From NCBI RefSeq assembly GCF_002250655.1, contig NZ_NOZR01000003.1, positions 1-64,000 of the forward strand: 64,000 nucleotides of DNA, read 5' to 3'. A program made the position numbers and the translations under genes. The notes beneath the pieces are model-generated. The model had not been told where the DNA came from and made no database searches. It saw only the letters and a list, made by a program, of their open reading frames with translations. This stretch comes from Mycolicibacterium sphagni. GTDB lineage: Bacteria > Actinomycetota > Actinomycetes > Mycobacteriales > Mycobacteriaceae. Each line of letters begins with the position of its first letter. The first letter of the stretch is position 1. Positions 53,259-62,792 of the stretch are shown here, piece by piece.

Positions 53259-54911
53259 GTGGCCCTGAACATAGCTGATCTAGCCGAACACGCAATCGAC
53301 GCCGTGCCTGATCGCGTGGCCTTCATTTGTGGTGACGACCGAATCACGTTCGCCGAGCTCGAGGAGAAGGCGAATCGCTTCGCCCACTACCTCATCGACC
53401 ACGGCGTCAAGAAGGACGACAAGGTCGGGCTGTACTGCCGGAATCGGATCGAGATCGTCATCGCGATGCTCGGCACGATCAAGGCGGGCGCCATCCTGGT
53501 GAACGTCAACTTCCGCTACGTCGAGGGCGAACTGCGCTACCTGTTCGAGAACTCCGACATGGTTGCGTTGGTCCACGAGCGTCAGTACGCCGATCGGGTC
53601 GCCAACGTGCTGCCGGAGACCCCTGACGTGAAGACGATCCTGGTTGTCGAAGACGGCAGCGACCTGGATTACCAGCGCTATGGCGGCGTGGAGTTCTACG
53701 AGGCCATCGCAGAGAGCTCGCCGGAGCGGGACTTCGGGGAGCGCAGCGAGGACGACATCTACCTGCTCTACACCGGCGGGACCACCGGTTTCCCCAAGGG
53801 CGTGATGTGGCGTCACGAAGACGTCTACCGGGTTCTGTTCGGTGGCACCGACTTCGCGACGGGTGAGTTCGTCAAGGACGAATACGACCTGTCCCGTGCG
53901 GCCGTCACCAACCCGCCGATGGTCCGCTACGCGATCCCGCCGATGATCCACGGCGCGACCCAGTCGGCCACCTGGATGTCCATCTTCTCCGGCCAAACCA
54001 CCGTTCTGGCACCCGAATTCGACGCCGACGAAGTCTGGCGCACCATCCATGAGCACAAGGTGAACCTGCTGTTCTTCACCGGTGACGCCATGGCACGGCC
54101 GTTGCTCGACGCGCTGCAGGCCGCCAACGACAGTGGGAAGGAATACGACCTTTCGTCGCTGTTCCTGCTGGCCAGCACCGCGGCGCTGTTCTCGACGAGC
54201 CTCAAGGAGAAGCTGCTCGAACTGCTGCCCAACCGAGTGATCACCGACTCGATCGGTTCGTCGGAAACCGGCTTCGGTGGCACCAGCATCGTGGCCAAGG
54301 GGGAGCACCACAACGGTGGTCCGCGGGTGACGATCGACCATCGCACCGTCGTGCTCGACGAGGACGGCAACGAAGTCAAGCCCGGTTCCGGGGTGCGCGG
54401 CGTCATCGCCAAGAAGGGCAATATCCCGGTCGGCTACTACAAGGACGAGAAAAAGACCGCCGAGACGTTCAAGACCTATAACGGCGTGCGCTACGCGATC
54501 CCCGGCGACTACGCCGAGGTCGAGGCGGACGGCTCCGTCACGATGCTGGGCCGCGGCTCGGTGTCGATCAACAGTGGCGGCGAGAAGATCTACCCCGAAG
54601 AGGTCGAGGCTGCGCTCAAGGGCCATCCAGACGTGTTCGACGCCCTCGTCGTCGGCGTGCCGGACCCGCGCTTCGGCAGCCATGTCGCCGCCGTGGTCGC
54701 ACCCCGCAAGGGTGCCCGCCCGACGCTGGCCGCGCTGGATACGTTCGTGCGCAAGGAGATTGCCGGCTACAAGGTGCCGCGCAGCCTCTGGCTGGTCGAC
54801 GAGGTGAAGCGCTCGCCGGCCGGCAAGCCGGACTACAAGTGGGCCAAGGATCAGACCGAGTTGCGGCCCGCCGACGAGGTGCACGCCAAGCACGCGGGCG
54901 CCACCAGCTGA
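53259..54911 (+). CDS. fadD19: Steroid C26-CoA ligase FadD19
   Basis: 550 residues, ANL ligase. [16 protein letters not shown] near 168-183 is the P-loop; [11 protein letters not shown] and the [17 protein letters not shown] hinge follow. FadD19 activates the C26 acid made by CYP125/CYP142 with CoA. It starts with GTG 53259 and appears leaderless (TAGTTT 6 bases upstream, no ribosome site). Its stop overlaps the next gene (TGATG), giving a coupled unit. Confidence 0.94.
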   Translation: MALNIADLAEHAIDAVPDRVAFICGDDRITFAELEEKANRFAHYLIDHGVKKDDKVGLYCRNRIEIVIAMLGTIKAGAILVNVNFRYVEGELRYLFENSDMVALVHERQYADRVANVLPETPDVKTILVVEDGSDLDYQRYGGVEFYEAIAESSPERDFGERSEDDIYLLYTGGTTGFPKGVMWRHEDVYRVLFGGTDFATGEFVKDEYDLSRAAVTNPPMVRYAIPPMIHGATQSATWMSIFSGQTTVLAPEFDADEVWRTIHEHKVNLLFFTGDAMARPLLDALQAANDSGKEYDLSSLFLLASTAALFSTSLKEKLLELLPNRVITDSIGSSETGFGGTSIVAKGEHHNGGPRVTIDHRTVVLDEDGNEVKPGSGVRGVIAKKGNIPVGYYKDEKKTAETFKTYNGVRYAIPGDYAEVEADGSVTMLGRGSVSINSGGEKIYPEEVEAALKGHPDVFDALVVGVPDPRFGSHVAAVVAPRKGARPTLAALDTFVRKEIAGYKVPRSLWLVDEVKRSPAGKPDYKWAKDQTELRPADEVHAKHAGATS

Positions 54912-56041
54912 TGCACACAGAACTGTGCGATCGGTTCGGCATCGACTACCCGATCTTCGTTTTCACCCCGTCGGAAAAGGTCGCCGCGGCCGTCAGCCGG
55001 GCCGGCGGCATGGGTGTGCTGGGGTGTGTGCGGTTCAACCGGCCCGACGACCTGGAAGCCGTCCTGGGTTGGATGGACGCGAACACCGACGGTAAGCCGT
55101 ACGGCGTCGACGTCGTGATGCCGGCGAAGGTCCCCACCGAAGGCACCGCCGTCGACATCGACAAGCTCGTGCCGCAGTCGCATCGCGATTTCGTCGCCAA
55201 GACGCTCGCCGACCTCGGGGTGCCCCCGCTGGCGCAGGATGCCACCCGCAACGAGGGCACGCTGGGCTGGCTGCATTCGATCGCGCGCTCACACGTCGAG
55301 GTCGCGTTGCGACACCCGATCAAGTTGATCGCCAACGCGCTCGGCTCGCCGCCCAAGGACGTCATCGACCAGGTGCACGAAGCCGGTGTGCCGATCGCTG
55401 CGCTGGCCGGTTCGGCCAAGCATGCGCAACGACATGTCGACAACGGCGTCGACATCGTCGTCGCCCAGGGCCATGAGGCCGGCGGTCACACCGGCGAGAT
55501 CGGATCGATGGTGCTGTGGCCGGAGATCGCCGACGCAGTAGCCGCAGTGTCGCCTCAGACCGCGGTGCTCGCGGCCGGCGGGATCGGCACCGGTCGTCAG
55601 GTCGCGGCCGCGCTGGCCTTGGGTGCTCAGGGCGTATGGATGGGTTCAGCGTTCCTGACCTCGGCTGAATACGACCTCGGTGTTCGGCTGCCGTCCGGAC
55701 AGTCGGTGATCCAGGAGGCGATGCTGGCTGCGAGCTCGGCCGACACCGTGCGCCGCCGGATCTACACCGGTAAACCGGCGCGCCTGCTCAAGAGCCGGTG
55801 GACCGATGCCTGGGATGCCGAAGGGGCGCCGGATCCGCTGCCGATGCCATTGCAGAACGTGTTGGTCAGCGAGGCGCATCAGCGGATGAGTGAATCCTCG
55901 GACCCGACCACCGTCGCCATGCCGGTCGGCCAGATCGTCGGCCGGATGAACGAGATCCGCCCGGTCGCCGACATCATCGCCGAACTGGTCGCCGGCTTCG
56001 AGGACGCATCCCGGAAACTGGACACGATCCGCGACAGCTAG
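54911..56041 (+). CDS. Nitronate-monooxygenase-family flavoprotein
   Basis: 376 residues from ATG 54911 (TGATG overlap with fadD19). NPD-family features are YPIFVFTPSEKVAAAVSRAG near 13-32, VDIVVAQGHEAGGHTGEIG near 180 and AAGGIGTGRQVAAALALGAQGV near 218. It is a paralogue of IpdC, which is an enoyl-CoA-type reductase, so a reductive step on a steroid CoA ester is plausible. The tight coupling to fadD19 supports a side-chain substrate. No function is established that I know of. Confidence 0.85.
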   Translation: MHTELCDRFGIDYPIFVFTPSEKVAAAVSRAGGMGVLGCVRFNRPDDLEAVLGWMDANTDGKPYGVDVVMPAKVPTEGTAVDIDKLVPQSHRDFVAKTLADLGVPPLAQDATRNEGTLGWLHSIARSHVEVALRHPIKLIANALGSPPKDVIDQVHEAGVPIAALAGSAKHAQRHVDNGVDIVVAQGHEAGGHTGEIGSMVLWPEIADAVAAVSPQTAVLAAGGIGTGRQVAAALALGAQGVWMGSAFLTSAEYDLGVRLPSGQSVIQEAMLAASSADTVRRRIYTGKPARLLKSRWTDAWDAEGAPDPLPMPLQNVLVSEAHQRMSESSDPTTVAMPVGQIVGRMNEIRPVADIIAELVAGFEDASRKLDTIRDS

Positions 56042-56075
56042 CTTGCGACCCAGCCGATCTGGCTATGCTCGGTCG

Positions 56076-57632
56076 GTGAACGGCGCACAGGCACTGATCA
56101 CCGCGCTCGTCGACAACGGGGTGCGGGTCTGTTTCGCCAACCCCGGCACATCGGAGATGCACTTCGTCGCCGCGCTGGACACCGTGCCGGAGATGCGCGG
56201 CGTGCTCACCCTTTTCGAAGGGGTGGCCACCGGTGCAGCCGACGGCTATGCCCGGATCTCGGGCGACCCGGCCGCGGTCCTGCTGCACTTGGGTCCCGGG
56301 CTGGGCAACGGCCTGGCCAACCTGCACAATGCCCGCCGCGCCGTGGTTCCCGTGGTCGTCGTGGTCGGTGACCACGCCACCTATCACAAGAAGTACGACG
56401 CACCGCTGGAGTCCGACATCGACTCCGTTGCCGGCACCGTATCCGGCTGGGTACGGCGCAGCCTCTCGGTCGCCGATGTGGCTGCCGATGCCGGCGAGGC
56501 CATTGCCACCGCCCGCGCCAAACGGCACATCTCCACGCTGATCCTGCCCGCCGACGTCTCCTGGGACGAGGGCGCGACGCCACTGGAAAGTGCTGTGGTG
56601 CATCTGGATCCGCCTGAGGTCGATCTCGGGCAGGCTGAGGCCGCGCTGCAGTCGGGGGAGTCGACGGTGATCATGGTCGGCGGTGACGCCACCGGTGCGG
56701 CCGGTCTGTCCGCGGCGGTCAGGCTCGCGCAGGCGTGTGGTGCGCGCGTGCTGTGTGAGACCTTCCCGACCCGGCTGGAACGCGGGGCGGGCCTGCCCGC
56801 GGTGGAGCGGCTGGCCTATTTCGCGGAGGCGGCCGTCGCGCAGCTCGCCGGTGCACGGCACCTGGTGTTGGCGGGCGCGCCCCATCCGGTGTCGTTCTTC
56901 GCCTACCCCGGCAAGGCGAGCGACCTGGTGCCCGAGGGCTGTGCCGTGCACACGCTGGCAGGCCCGGTCGGTGCCGCCGCGGCAATCGAGGTGCTGGCAG
57001 ACCGGATCGCACCGTCCGAGATCGCCGCCACCGCGGAGCCGGCGCGGCCTGCGCTGCCGCACGGGCCGCTCACCGCGGCGACCTCAGCCGACGTGATCGG
57101 GGCGCTGCTGCCGGAGCGGGCCATTGTCGTGGACGAGTCGAACACGTCGGGAGTCCTTCTGCCACAAGCGACGGCGGGCGCCCCGGCACACGATTGGCTC
57201 ACGCTCACCGGAGGGGCGATCGGCTTCGCACTGCCGGTGTCCGTCGGTGCCGCGATCGCCGCACCGGACCGTCCGGTGCTGTGCCTGGAGTCCGACGGCT
57301 CGGCGATGTACACCATTTCGGCGCTGTGGACCCAAGCCCGCGAACGGCTCGACATCACCACCGTCGTCTATGCCAACCGCGCCTACGACATCCTGCGGAT
57401 CGAACTGCAGCGGGTCGGTGCCGAGGCCGCGGGGTCCAGGCCAGGCCCAAAGGCCGAGTCGCTACTCGATTTGACCAGTCCCACACTGGATTTCGTCCGG
57501 ATCGCCAAGGGTATGGGCGTACCCGCGCGCCGGGTCGGCACCGCCGAAGAACTTGCCGACGCCCTGCAATGGGCGTTCGATGAAACCGGACCGCATCTGA
57601 TCGAGGCGGTCATGCCGTCGATGGTGGGTTAA
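56076..57632 (+). CDS. ilvX: Thiamine-diphosphate enzyme of the acetolactate-synthase family (IlvX)
   Basis: 518 residues from GTG 56076 (a TTG at 56043 is less likely). FEGVATGAADGYAR near 49-62 holds the ThDP-activating glutamate and ESDGSAMYTISALWTQARER near 408 the metal site, with NRAYDILR in place of the usual NN motif. It resembles benzoylformate decarboxylase/acetolactate synthase relatives. The position matches ilvX (Rv3509c), whose reaction is unproven; branched-chain synthesis is doubtful here. Thirty-four bases after the NPD gene. Confidence 0.83.
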   Translation: MNGAQALITALVDNGVRVCFANPGTSEMHFVAALDTVPEMRGVLTLFEGVATGAADGYARISGDPAAVLLHLGPGLGNGLANLHNARRAVVPVVVVVGDHATYHKKYDAPLESDIDSVAGTVSGWVRRSLSVADVAADAGEAIATARAKRHISTLILPADVSWDEGATPLESAVVHLDPPEVDLGQAEAALQSGESTVIMVGGDATGAAGLSAAVRLAQACGARVLCETFPTRLERGAGLPAVERLAYFAEAAVAQLAGARHLVLAGAPHPVSFFAYPGKASDLVPEGCAVHTLAGPVGAAAAIEVLADRIAPSEIAATAEPARPALPHGPLTAATSADVIGALLPERAIVVDESNTSGVLLPQATAGAPAHDWLTLTGGAIGFALPVSVGAAIAAPDRPVLCLESDGSAMYTISALWTQARERLDITTVVYANRAYDILRIELQRVGAEAAGSRPGPKAESLLDLTSPTLDFVRIAKGMGVPARRVGTAEELADALQWAFDETGPHLIEAVMPSMVG

Positions 57633-57638
57633 CGCGAT

Positions 57639-59171
57639 TCAGCGCGCGATCTCAAACACTTGGTCGGTGCAGTCCAGCGCCTCGGCAGACAGCTGGCGCT
57701 TGATGATCTTGAACGTCTCGGTGCTCGGCAGTCCGGTACTCACCCGCACGAACGCCGGCCACTGCTTGGGGCCGAGATCGTCTTGGGCGGTGAGGAATTC
57801 GCGGAAGGCGGCCGGGTCGAACTCCGCGCCTTCCGGGAGCACCAGTGCGGCCATCACCCGATCCCCGACCGCAGGGTCGGGGATGGGGTAGACCACGGCC
57901 TCGGTGACGTCGGGGTAGCGCATCAACACCCGCTCGATTGGCGCGGTGCCAAGGTTCTCGCCATCGACCCGCATCCAGTCGCCCAGCCGGCCGGCGAAGT
58001 GCACGAACCCGTCGCCGTCCCGGTAGGCCAGATCGCCGCTGTGGTAGATCCCGCCGGTCATGCGCTCGGATTCGGCGTCGGGTGCGTTGTAGTAGCCGCG
58101 GAAGTTGCCGGGACCGGTGAGGTTCACCAGCTCGCCGATCACTCCGGGCGGGCACGGCTCTCCGGTGTCGACGTCGACGATCTCGAGGCCCTCGGGCAGC
58201 GGGCCGAGCGCACCCTCGGGGGTGTCCGGGGTGCGGGCGATGTTCACCCCGCCCTCGGTGGAGCCGAACCCGTCGACGACTGTCACGCCGAAACGCTCGG
58301 CGAAGCGGTCGATATCGCGCGGCGCGGCCTCGTTGCCGTAGACGATGCGCAACGGGTTGTCGGCGTCGTCCGGCCGCGCCGGAGTGGCCAGGATGTAGGA
58401 CATCGGCTTACCGACGTAGTTGGCGTAGGTGGCATTGAACCGGCGCGCGTCAGGGATGAACTGTGAAGCGGAGAATTTGCGGCGCAACGCAATCGATGCT
58501 CCGGCAGCGACAGCCGGCGCCCAGCCGGCCATCACCGCGTTCGAGTGGAACAGCGGCATCGACAGGTAGCACGTGTCGGTCGGTCCCAGCCCGAATCGCT
58601 CGGCCAGCATCACTCCGGGAAACGCCACCTTCTCATGCGTGCACCGCACCGCCTTCGGGTCACCGCTGGTGCCCGAGGTGAAGATCAGCATGAAGAGGTC
58701 GTCGAAGGCGCTGGGCGCGAACGTGATCGGCGACCCACGGAACTGCCCGAGCTCGTGCGCCCATCCGGCTGTCCCCACGTCGATGACGGCCATGCCCTCG
58801 GGGGCGAACCCGGCGCCGTAGGCCTGCGGGCCCACGTCGTCGCCATCGGCGAGGACTAGCTGGCAGTCAGCCCGCTGGATGTCGCGCGCGAGCGCTTCAC
58901 CGCGGCGGGTGGGATTCAGCCCCACCGGAACCACCCCGGACAGTGCGGCTGCCACCAGCAGCGACGAGAAGAACGGGGTGTTGCCCAGCAGCACGCCGAC
59001 ATGGGGCGGCTTGGCCGGATCGAGCCGGGCCTTCAAAGCGGACGCCAGGTCGGCGGCGTCCTGAATATGTTGGCGCCACGTCGAATACGAGCCGTCGTCG
59101 CCGTGGATTCCGCGATCGTCGACGTCAGCCAGCCGCACCAGCAGATCGGTGACGGTCGGCTGGTCGCTCAC
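57639..59171 (-). CDS. fadD17: Steroid C24-type CoA ligase FadD17
   Basis: 510 residues from GTG 59171, 8 bases after the fadE27 stop; an upstream frame to 59420 overlaps fadE27. LIFTSGTSGDPKAV is the ANL P-loop and GFGSTEGG and HFAGRLGDWMRVDGEN follow. FadD17 is known to prefer C24 side-chain steroid acids, complementing FadD19. Third gene of the leftward fadE26-fadE27-fadD17 operon; it converges with ilvX, 6 bases away. Confidence 0.91.
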   Translation of the reverse strand: MSDQPTVTDLLVRLADVDDRGIHGDDGSYSTWRQHIQDAADLASALKARLDPAKPPHVGVLLGNTPFFSSLLVAAALSGVVPVGLNPTRRGEALARDIQRADCQLVLADGDDVGPQAYGAGFAPEGMAVIDVGTAGWAHELGQFRGSPITFAPSAFDDLFMLIFTSGTSGDPKAVRCTHEKVAFPGVMLAERFGLGPTDTCYLSMPLFHSNAVMAGWAPAVAAGASIALRRKFSASQFIPDARRFNATYANYVGKPMSYILATPARPDDADNPLRIVYGNEAAPRDIDRFAERFGVTVVDGFGSTEGGVNIARTPDTPEGALGPLPEGLEIVDVDTGEPCPPGVIGELVNLTGPGNFRGYYNAPDAESERMTGGIYHSGDLAYRDGDGFVHFAGRLGDWMRVDGENLGTAPIERVLMRYPDVTEAVVYPIPDPAVGDRVMAALVLPEGAEFDPAAFREFLTAQDDLGPKQWPAFVRVSTGLPSTETFKIIKRQLSAEALDCTDQVFEIAR

Positions 59172-59179
59172 GGGTCCGG

Positions 59180-60277
59180 TCAAGCCGGCGTGTCGGCCAG
59201 CTCGCGGCCGATCTGCCGCAGCTGGGCGGTGGCGCCACCGAGCGCGAACTCGATCTGCTTGGCGGTGATGAAGTAGCGGTGCACCGGGTGGTCCATGTCG
59301 ATTCCGACACCACCATGCACGTGCACAGTGGTGTGGGCGACGCGGTGGCCGGCCTCTGCCGCCCAGAACGCCGCGGTGGCCACTTCGACGTCGGCCGGCA
59401 GGTCTTCGGACAGCCGCCACGACGCCTGCACGAGTGCCAGGCCGAGGCCCTTGATCTCGATGTAGTCGTCCGCCAGCCGAGCGGAGACAGCCTGGAAGCT
59501 GCCGATCGGCCTGTCGAACTGCTCTCGGGTGCGGGCATATTCAGCCGTCAGCTCGAGCGCGCGCTCGAGCACACCAAGCTGGAAAGCCGTCTGGCCCAGT
59601 GTCTTGTGGGTGGTCAACCAGGCCAGGGCGTCGGCGTCGCCGACGATCCGGTCGGCGCCGACCTCGACACCGGCGAGGTCGAGCTCACCGGCACTGCTCA
59701 GGCCGGTGGTCAGCAGCGGCGTCACGGAGACGCCGGCGTCGGCTGCGGTCACCAGGAAGACCTTTGTGCCGGAATCGGTTTCGGCCGGAACCAGGAATGC
59801 GTCCGCGACCGGGCCGAACTCGACCTGGGTGCGGGTTCCGGTCAGCTTGAAGCCGGTGCCGGAGGTGGTGGCCTGCACCGGGCCCTGGCCGAGTTCCCCG
59901 TCGAGGGCCACGGTCAGGATTTTCTCGCCGGTCACCGCGGGGGCGGCCCACTGCTCACTCAGTTCCGGCGTGCCGAATCGGGCCACTGCCCCTGCTCCGA
60001 GGATCACCGACTGCAGGTACGGCACCGCGGACAGCTGGCGGCCCAGCGCGGTCAGGATCGCGGTCTGCTCCAAGACACCGAACCCGCCGCCGCCCACGGA
60101 TTCCGGTGCGGCAGTGGACAGGATGTCGGAGTCGATGAGCTTGCGCCACAACTCCGTGTCGAAGCGCTGATCGAGATCATCGAGCGCGCGCTGGTGCTGG
60201 GGGGTGCACACCGCATCGACGATGGTGCCGACCAGCCCCGAGAGATCCTGCGCGGCTTCTGTTCTGGTGAAATCCAT
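59180..60277 (-). CDS. fadE27: Acyl-CoA dehydrogenase subunit FadE27 (ChsE5)
   Basis: 365 residues from ATG 60277; the longer frame enters the spacer and fadE26. The N-terminal half is divergent; the C-terminal half has ARTREQFDRPIGSFQAVSAR and VHVHGGVGIDMDHPVHRY. FadE26 and FadE27 make the heterotetramer ChsE4-ChsE5 that desaturates 3-oxocholest-4-en-26-oyl-CoA, the first side-chain cycle. It follows fadE26 by 34 bases. Confidence 0.92.
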   Translation of the reverse strand: MDFTRTEAAQDLSGLVGTIVDAVCTPQHQRALDDLDQRFDTELWRKLIDSDILSTAAPESVGGGGFGVLEQTAILTALGRQLSAVPYLQSVILGAGAVARFGTPELSEQWAAPAVTGEKILTVALDGELGQGPVQATTSGTGFKLTGTRTQVEFGPVADAFLVPAETDSGTKVFLVTAADAGVSVTPLLTTGLSSAGELDLAGVEVGADRIVGDADALAWLTTHKTLGQTAFQLGVLERALELTAEYARTREQFDRPIGSFQAVSARLADDYIEIKGLGLALVQASWRLSEDLPADVEVATAAFWAAEAGHRVAHTTVHVHGGVGIDMDHPVHRYFITAKQIEFALGGATAQLRQIGRELADTPA

Positions 60278-60311
60278 GTCAGTCCTATGTCTTTCAGGTC
60301 GCTGGTCGTCG

Positions 60312-61496
60312 TTAGCGGTTGACTCGGGGCAGGCCCAGCGCGACCATACCGATGATGTCGCGCTGGATCTCGTTTGTGCCGCCACCGAAAGTGAGGATGA
60401 GGGCGGCGCGGTGCATACGTTCGACGCGACCGCGCAGAAGTGCGCCGTGCGAATCCTGGCGCAGCGTGGCGGACGGTCCGAGGATCTCCATCAGCAGCCG
60501 GTAGGCCTCGGTGGCCAGCTCCGTGCCGAAGACCTTGGCGGCCGAGGCATCCGCGGGGTTGAGAGTGCCGCTCTTGGCGGAGGCCAGCTCCCAGTTGATC
60601 AGCTTGAGGTACTCAGCCTTGGCCAGTACGCGGGCGAGGTTGAGCTGCACCCACTCGGAGTCGATCAGGCGGTTGCCGTGGACATCCTTGGTGTTCTGCG
60701 CCCACTCGCGAACCTGGTTGAGCGCCAGGAAGATCGGCTGGGCGGACACCAGGGCGACGCGCTCGTGGTTGAGCTGGTTGGTGACCAGCTTCCATCCGCC
60801 GTTCTCTTCGCCGACGCGGCTGGACACCGGCACGCGCAGATCCTGGTAGTAGGTGGCGCTGGTGCCGACACCTGCCATCGTGCGCACCGGGGTCCACGAG
60901 AAGCCCTCCGCGGTGGTCGGGACGATCAGCACCGAGATGCCGCGATGCTTCTTGGCCTCGGTGTTGGTGCGCACCGCGAGCCAGACGTAATCGGCGTACT
61001 GGATCAGGCTGGTCCACATCTTCTGACCGTTGACCACGTAGTCGTCGCCGTCGCGAACCGCGGTGGTGCGCAGGCCCGCCAGGTCGGTGCCGGCGCCGGG
61101 CTCGGAGTAGCCGATCGCGAAGTGCAGATCCCCGGAGGCGATCTTGGGCAGGTAGAAGCTCTTCTGCTCGTCGGTTCCGTACGCCATAATCGTCGGCGCG
61201 ACGCTGTTGATGGTCAGGAACGGCACCGGCGCCCCGGCGATGGCCGCCTCGTCGGTGAAGATCAGGGAGTCCATCGGGGCTCGGTTCTGGCCGCCGTACT
61301 CCGTCGGCCAGTTCAGGGTGAGCCAGCCGTCCTTGCCCATCTGGGACACGGTCTCGCGGTAGACGTTGCCGGTGCCGATCTCGCCGCCGGTGGTCGACAT
61401 GAGCGCTTCCTGGCGCTCCGGGGTCATCAGCTTGCCGAAGTACGTCCGGAGTTCGCGGCGAAGCTCCTCTTGTTCAGGCGTGTAACTGATCCGCAT
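60312..61496 (-). CDS. fadE26: Acyl-CoA dehydrogenase subunit FadE26 (ChsE4)
   Basis: 394 residues from ATG 61496, with a GAAGGA ribosome site about 10 bases upstream. AIGYSEPGAGTDLAGLRTT near 130 is the flavin signature and LTFGGGTNEIQRDIIGMVALG ends the protein with the family motif intact. It is the FAD-contributing partner of FadE27. First gene of the leftward operon; the KstR operator is 57 bases upstream. Confidence 0.92.
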   Translation of the reverse strand: MRISYTPEQEELRRELRTYFGKLMTPERQEALMSTTGGEIGTGNVYRETVSQMGKDGWLTLNWPTEYGGQNRAPMDSLIFTDEAAIAGAPVPFLTINSVAPTIMAYGTDEQKSFYLPKIASGDLHFAIGYSEPGAGTDLAGLRTTAVRDGDDYVVNGQKMWTSLIQYADYVWLAVRTNTEAKKHRGISVLIVPTTAEGFSWTPVRTMAGVGTSATYYQDLRVPVSSRVGEENGGWKLVTNQLNHERVALVSAQPIFLALNQVREWAQNTKDVHGNRLIDSEWVQLNLARVLAKAEYLKLINWELASAKSGTLNPADASAAKVFGTELATEAYRLLMEILGPSATLRQDSHGALLRGRVERMHRAALILTFGGGTNEIQRDIIGMVALGLPRVNR

Positions 61497-61552
61497 CGGT
61501 TCGATCCTTCGCTGAGTTGGCAAGCTGGCGGCGACCCGCCGACACTCCTGGT

Positions 61553-61566
61553 TGTAACACGTTCTA
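61553..61566. promoter_or_regulatory. KstR operator between fadE26 and fdxD
   Basis: TGTAACACGTTCTA is identical to the operator at 53235. It sits in the 174-base divergent gap, 57 bases from fadE26 and 105 from fdxD. The remaining gap sequence shows only the fdxD ribosome site AAGGAGG at 61659-61665. Confidence 0.87.
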
Positions 61567-61670
61567 GTCTTGTGGTCCAGCGCCGGTTCAGGCCAGCTAT
61601 TGAATGGTCTGGTCGTATCGTGGTGCTGCGAATGCTCCCTTTGCCGGGTCTGTCAGCCAAGGAGGTTGTC

Positions 61671-61862
61671 ATGCGAGTAGAAGTCGACCGTGATCGCTGT
61701 GAAGGTAACGCCGTCTGTGTGGGAATCGCCCCGGACCTGTTCGAACTCGACGACGAGGACTACGTCGTGGTGACCAAAGACCCGATCCCCGCCGACCATG
61801 AGGACGTGGCCGAGCAGTCCATCGCCGAGTGCCCCCGCGCCGCCCTGACCCGCAAAGACTAG
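61671..61862 (+). CDS. fdxD: 3Fe-4S-type ferredoxin FdxD
   Basis: 63 residues. Three cluster cysteines are at 10, 16 and 54 (CEGNAVC and ECPRAAL), and the fourth position of a [4Fe-4S] set is not cysteine, so a [3Fe-4S] cluster is likely. Such small ferredoxins feed electrons to P450s in actinobacteria. KstR control makes CYP125 or CYP142 the probable partners. AAGGAGG gives a strong ribosome site. Confidence 0.9.
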   Translation: MRVEVDRDRCEGNAVCVGIAPDLFELDDEDYVVVTKDPIPADHEDVAEQSIAECPRAALTRKD

Positions 61863-61875
61863 AGGTATTCGTAAG

Positions 61876-62787
61876 TTGACTGCACAAGACGTGTCTGATC
61901 TGTCCGGACGGGTCGCCGTGGTGACCGGCGCCGCCGCGGGCCTGGGCCGCGCCGAAGCCATCGGGCTGGCCCGCTCCGGTGCGACGATCGTCGTCAATGA
62001 CATGGCCAAAGCGCTCGATGAATCCGACGTTCTCGAAGAGATCAGCGCGGTGGGTTCCAAGGGTGTGGCCGTTGCCGGCGACATCAGCCAGCGCTCGACC
62101 GCCGACGAGCTGGTCGCGACCGCCGACGGACTCGGCGGGCTGAACATCGTCGTCAACAACGCCGGCATCACCCGCGACCGCATGTTGTTCAACATGACCG
62201 ACGAAGACTTCGACGCGGTCATGGCAGTGCACCTGCGCGGGCATTTCCTGCTCACCCGCAACGCCGCGACCTACTGGCGCAACCAGGCCAAGGACTCCGG
62301 CGGGTCGGTGTACGGCCGCATCATCAACACCTCCTCGGAGGCTGCGATGTCCGGGCCGATCGGTCAGGCCAACTACGGCGCCGCCAAGGCGGGCATCAAC
62401 GCGCTGACGCTGACGGCGTCACGCGCTCTCGGGCGCTACGGCGTACGGGCCAACGCGATCGCCCCGCGGGCGCGCACTGCGATGACTCTCGAAGTGCTCG
62501 GCGGCGTTCCCGAGCTCGCCGAGGGGGAGGTCGATCCGCTGTCGCCCGAGCATGTGGTGACTTTGGTGCGTTTCCTGGCCTCGCCGGCCTCGGACAAGAT
62601 CAACGGCCAGGTGTTCGTCGTCTACGGACCGACGGTCACTCTGGTCGCGGCTCCGACGGCCGAGCACCGGTTCCACGCCGACGGCGACGCCTGGGATCCG
62701 GTGGCGTTGGGTTCGTCCATGCAGGACTACTTTGCCGAGCGCGACCCCGAGCGCACTTTCGGCGTCATGGGCCTGATGGGCGACTGA
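61876..62787 (+). CDS. hsd4A: Side-chain 3-hydroxyacyl-CoA dehydrogenase Hsd4A (ChsB1, Rv3502c type)
   Basis: 303 residues from TTG 61876; GTG 61891 is an alternative. TGAAAGLGRAEAIGL near 18, NNAGITRDRMLFNMTDEDFD and the YGAAKAG motif define an MFE-2-like SDR. It oxidises the 22-hydroxyl of the cholesterol side-chain CoA ester and may also act on 17beta-hydroxysteroids. It follows fdxD by 13 bases. In M. tuberculosis the mce4 operon comes next; here otsA does. Confidence 0.9.
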   Translation: MTAQDVSDLSGRVAVVTGAAAGLGRAEAIGLARSGATIVVNDMAKALDESDVLEEISAVGSKGVAVAGDISQRSTADELVATADGLGGLNIVVNNAGITRDRMLFNMTDEDFDAVMAVHLRGHFLLTRNAATYWRNQAKDSGGSVYGRIINTSSEAAMSGPIGQANYGAAKAGINALTLTASRALGRYGVRANAIAPRARTAMTLEVLGGVPELAEGEVDPLSPEHVVTLVRFLASPASDKINGQVFVVYGPTVTLVAAPTAEHRFHADGDAWDPVALGSSMQDYFAERDPERTFGVMGLMGD

Positions 62788-62792
62788 GGCAT

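Noticed and set aside
53280..54893. 537-codon open frame antisense to fadD19
   Set aside because: A GC-rich shadow frame; its residues show no family motif and fadD19 on the other strand has complete ligase motifs.
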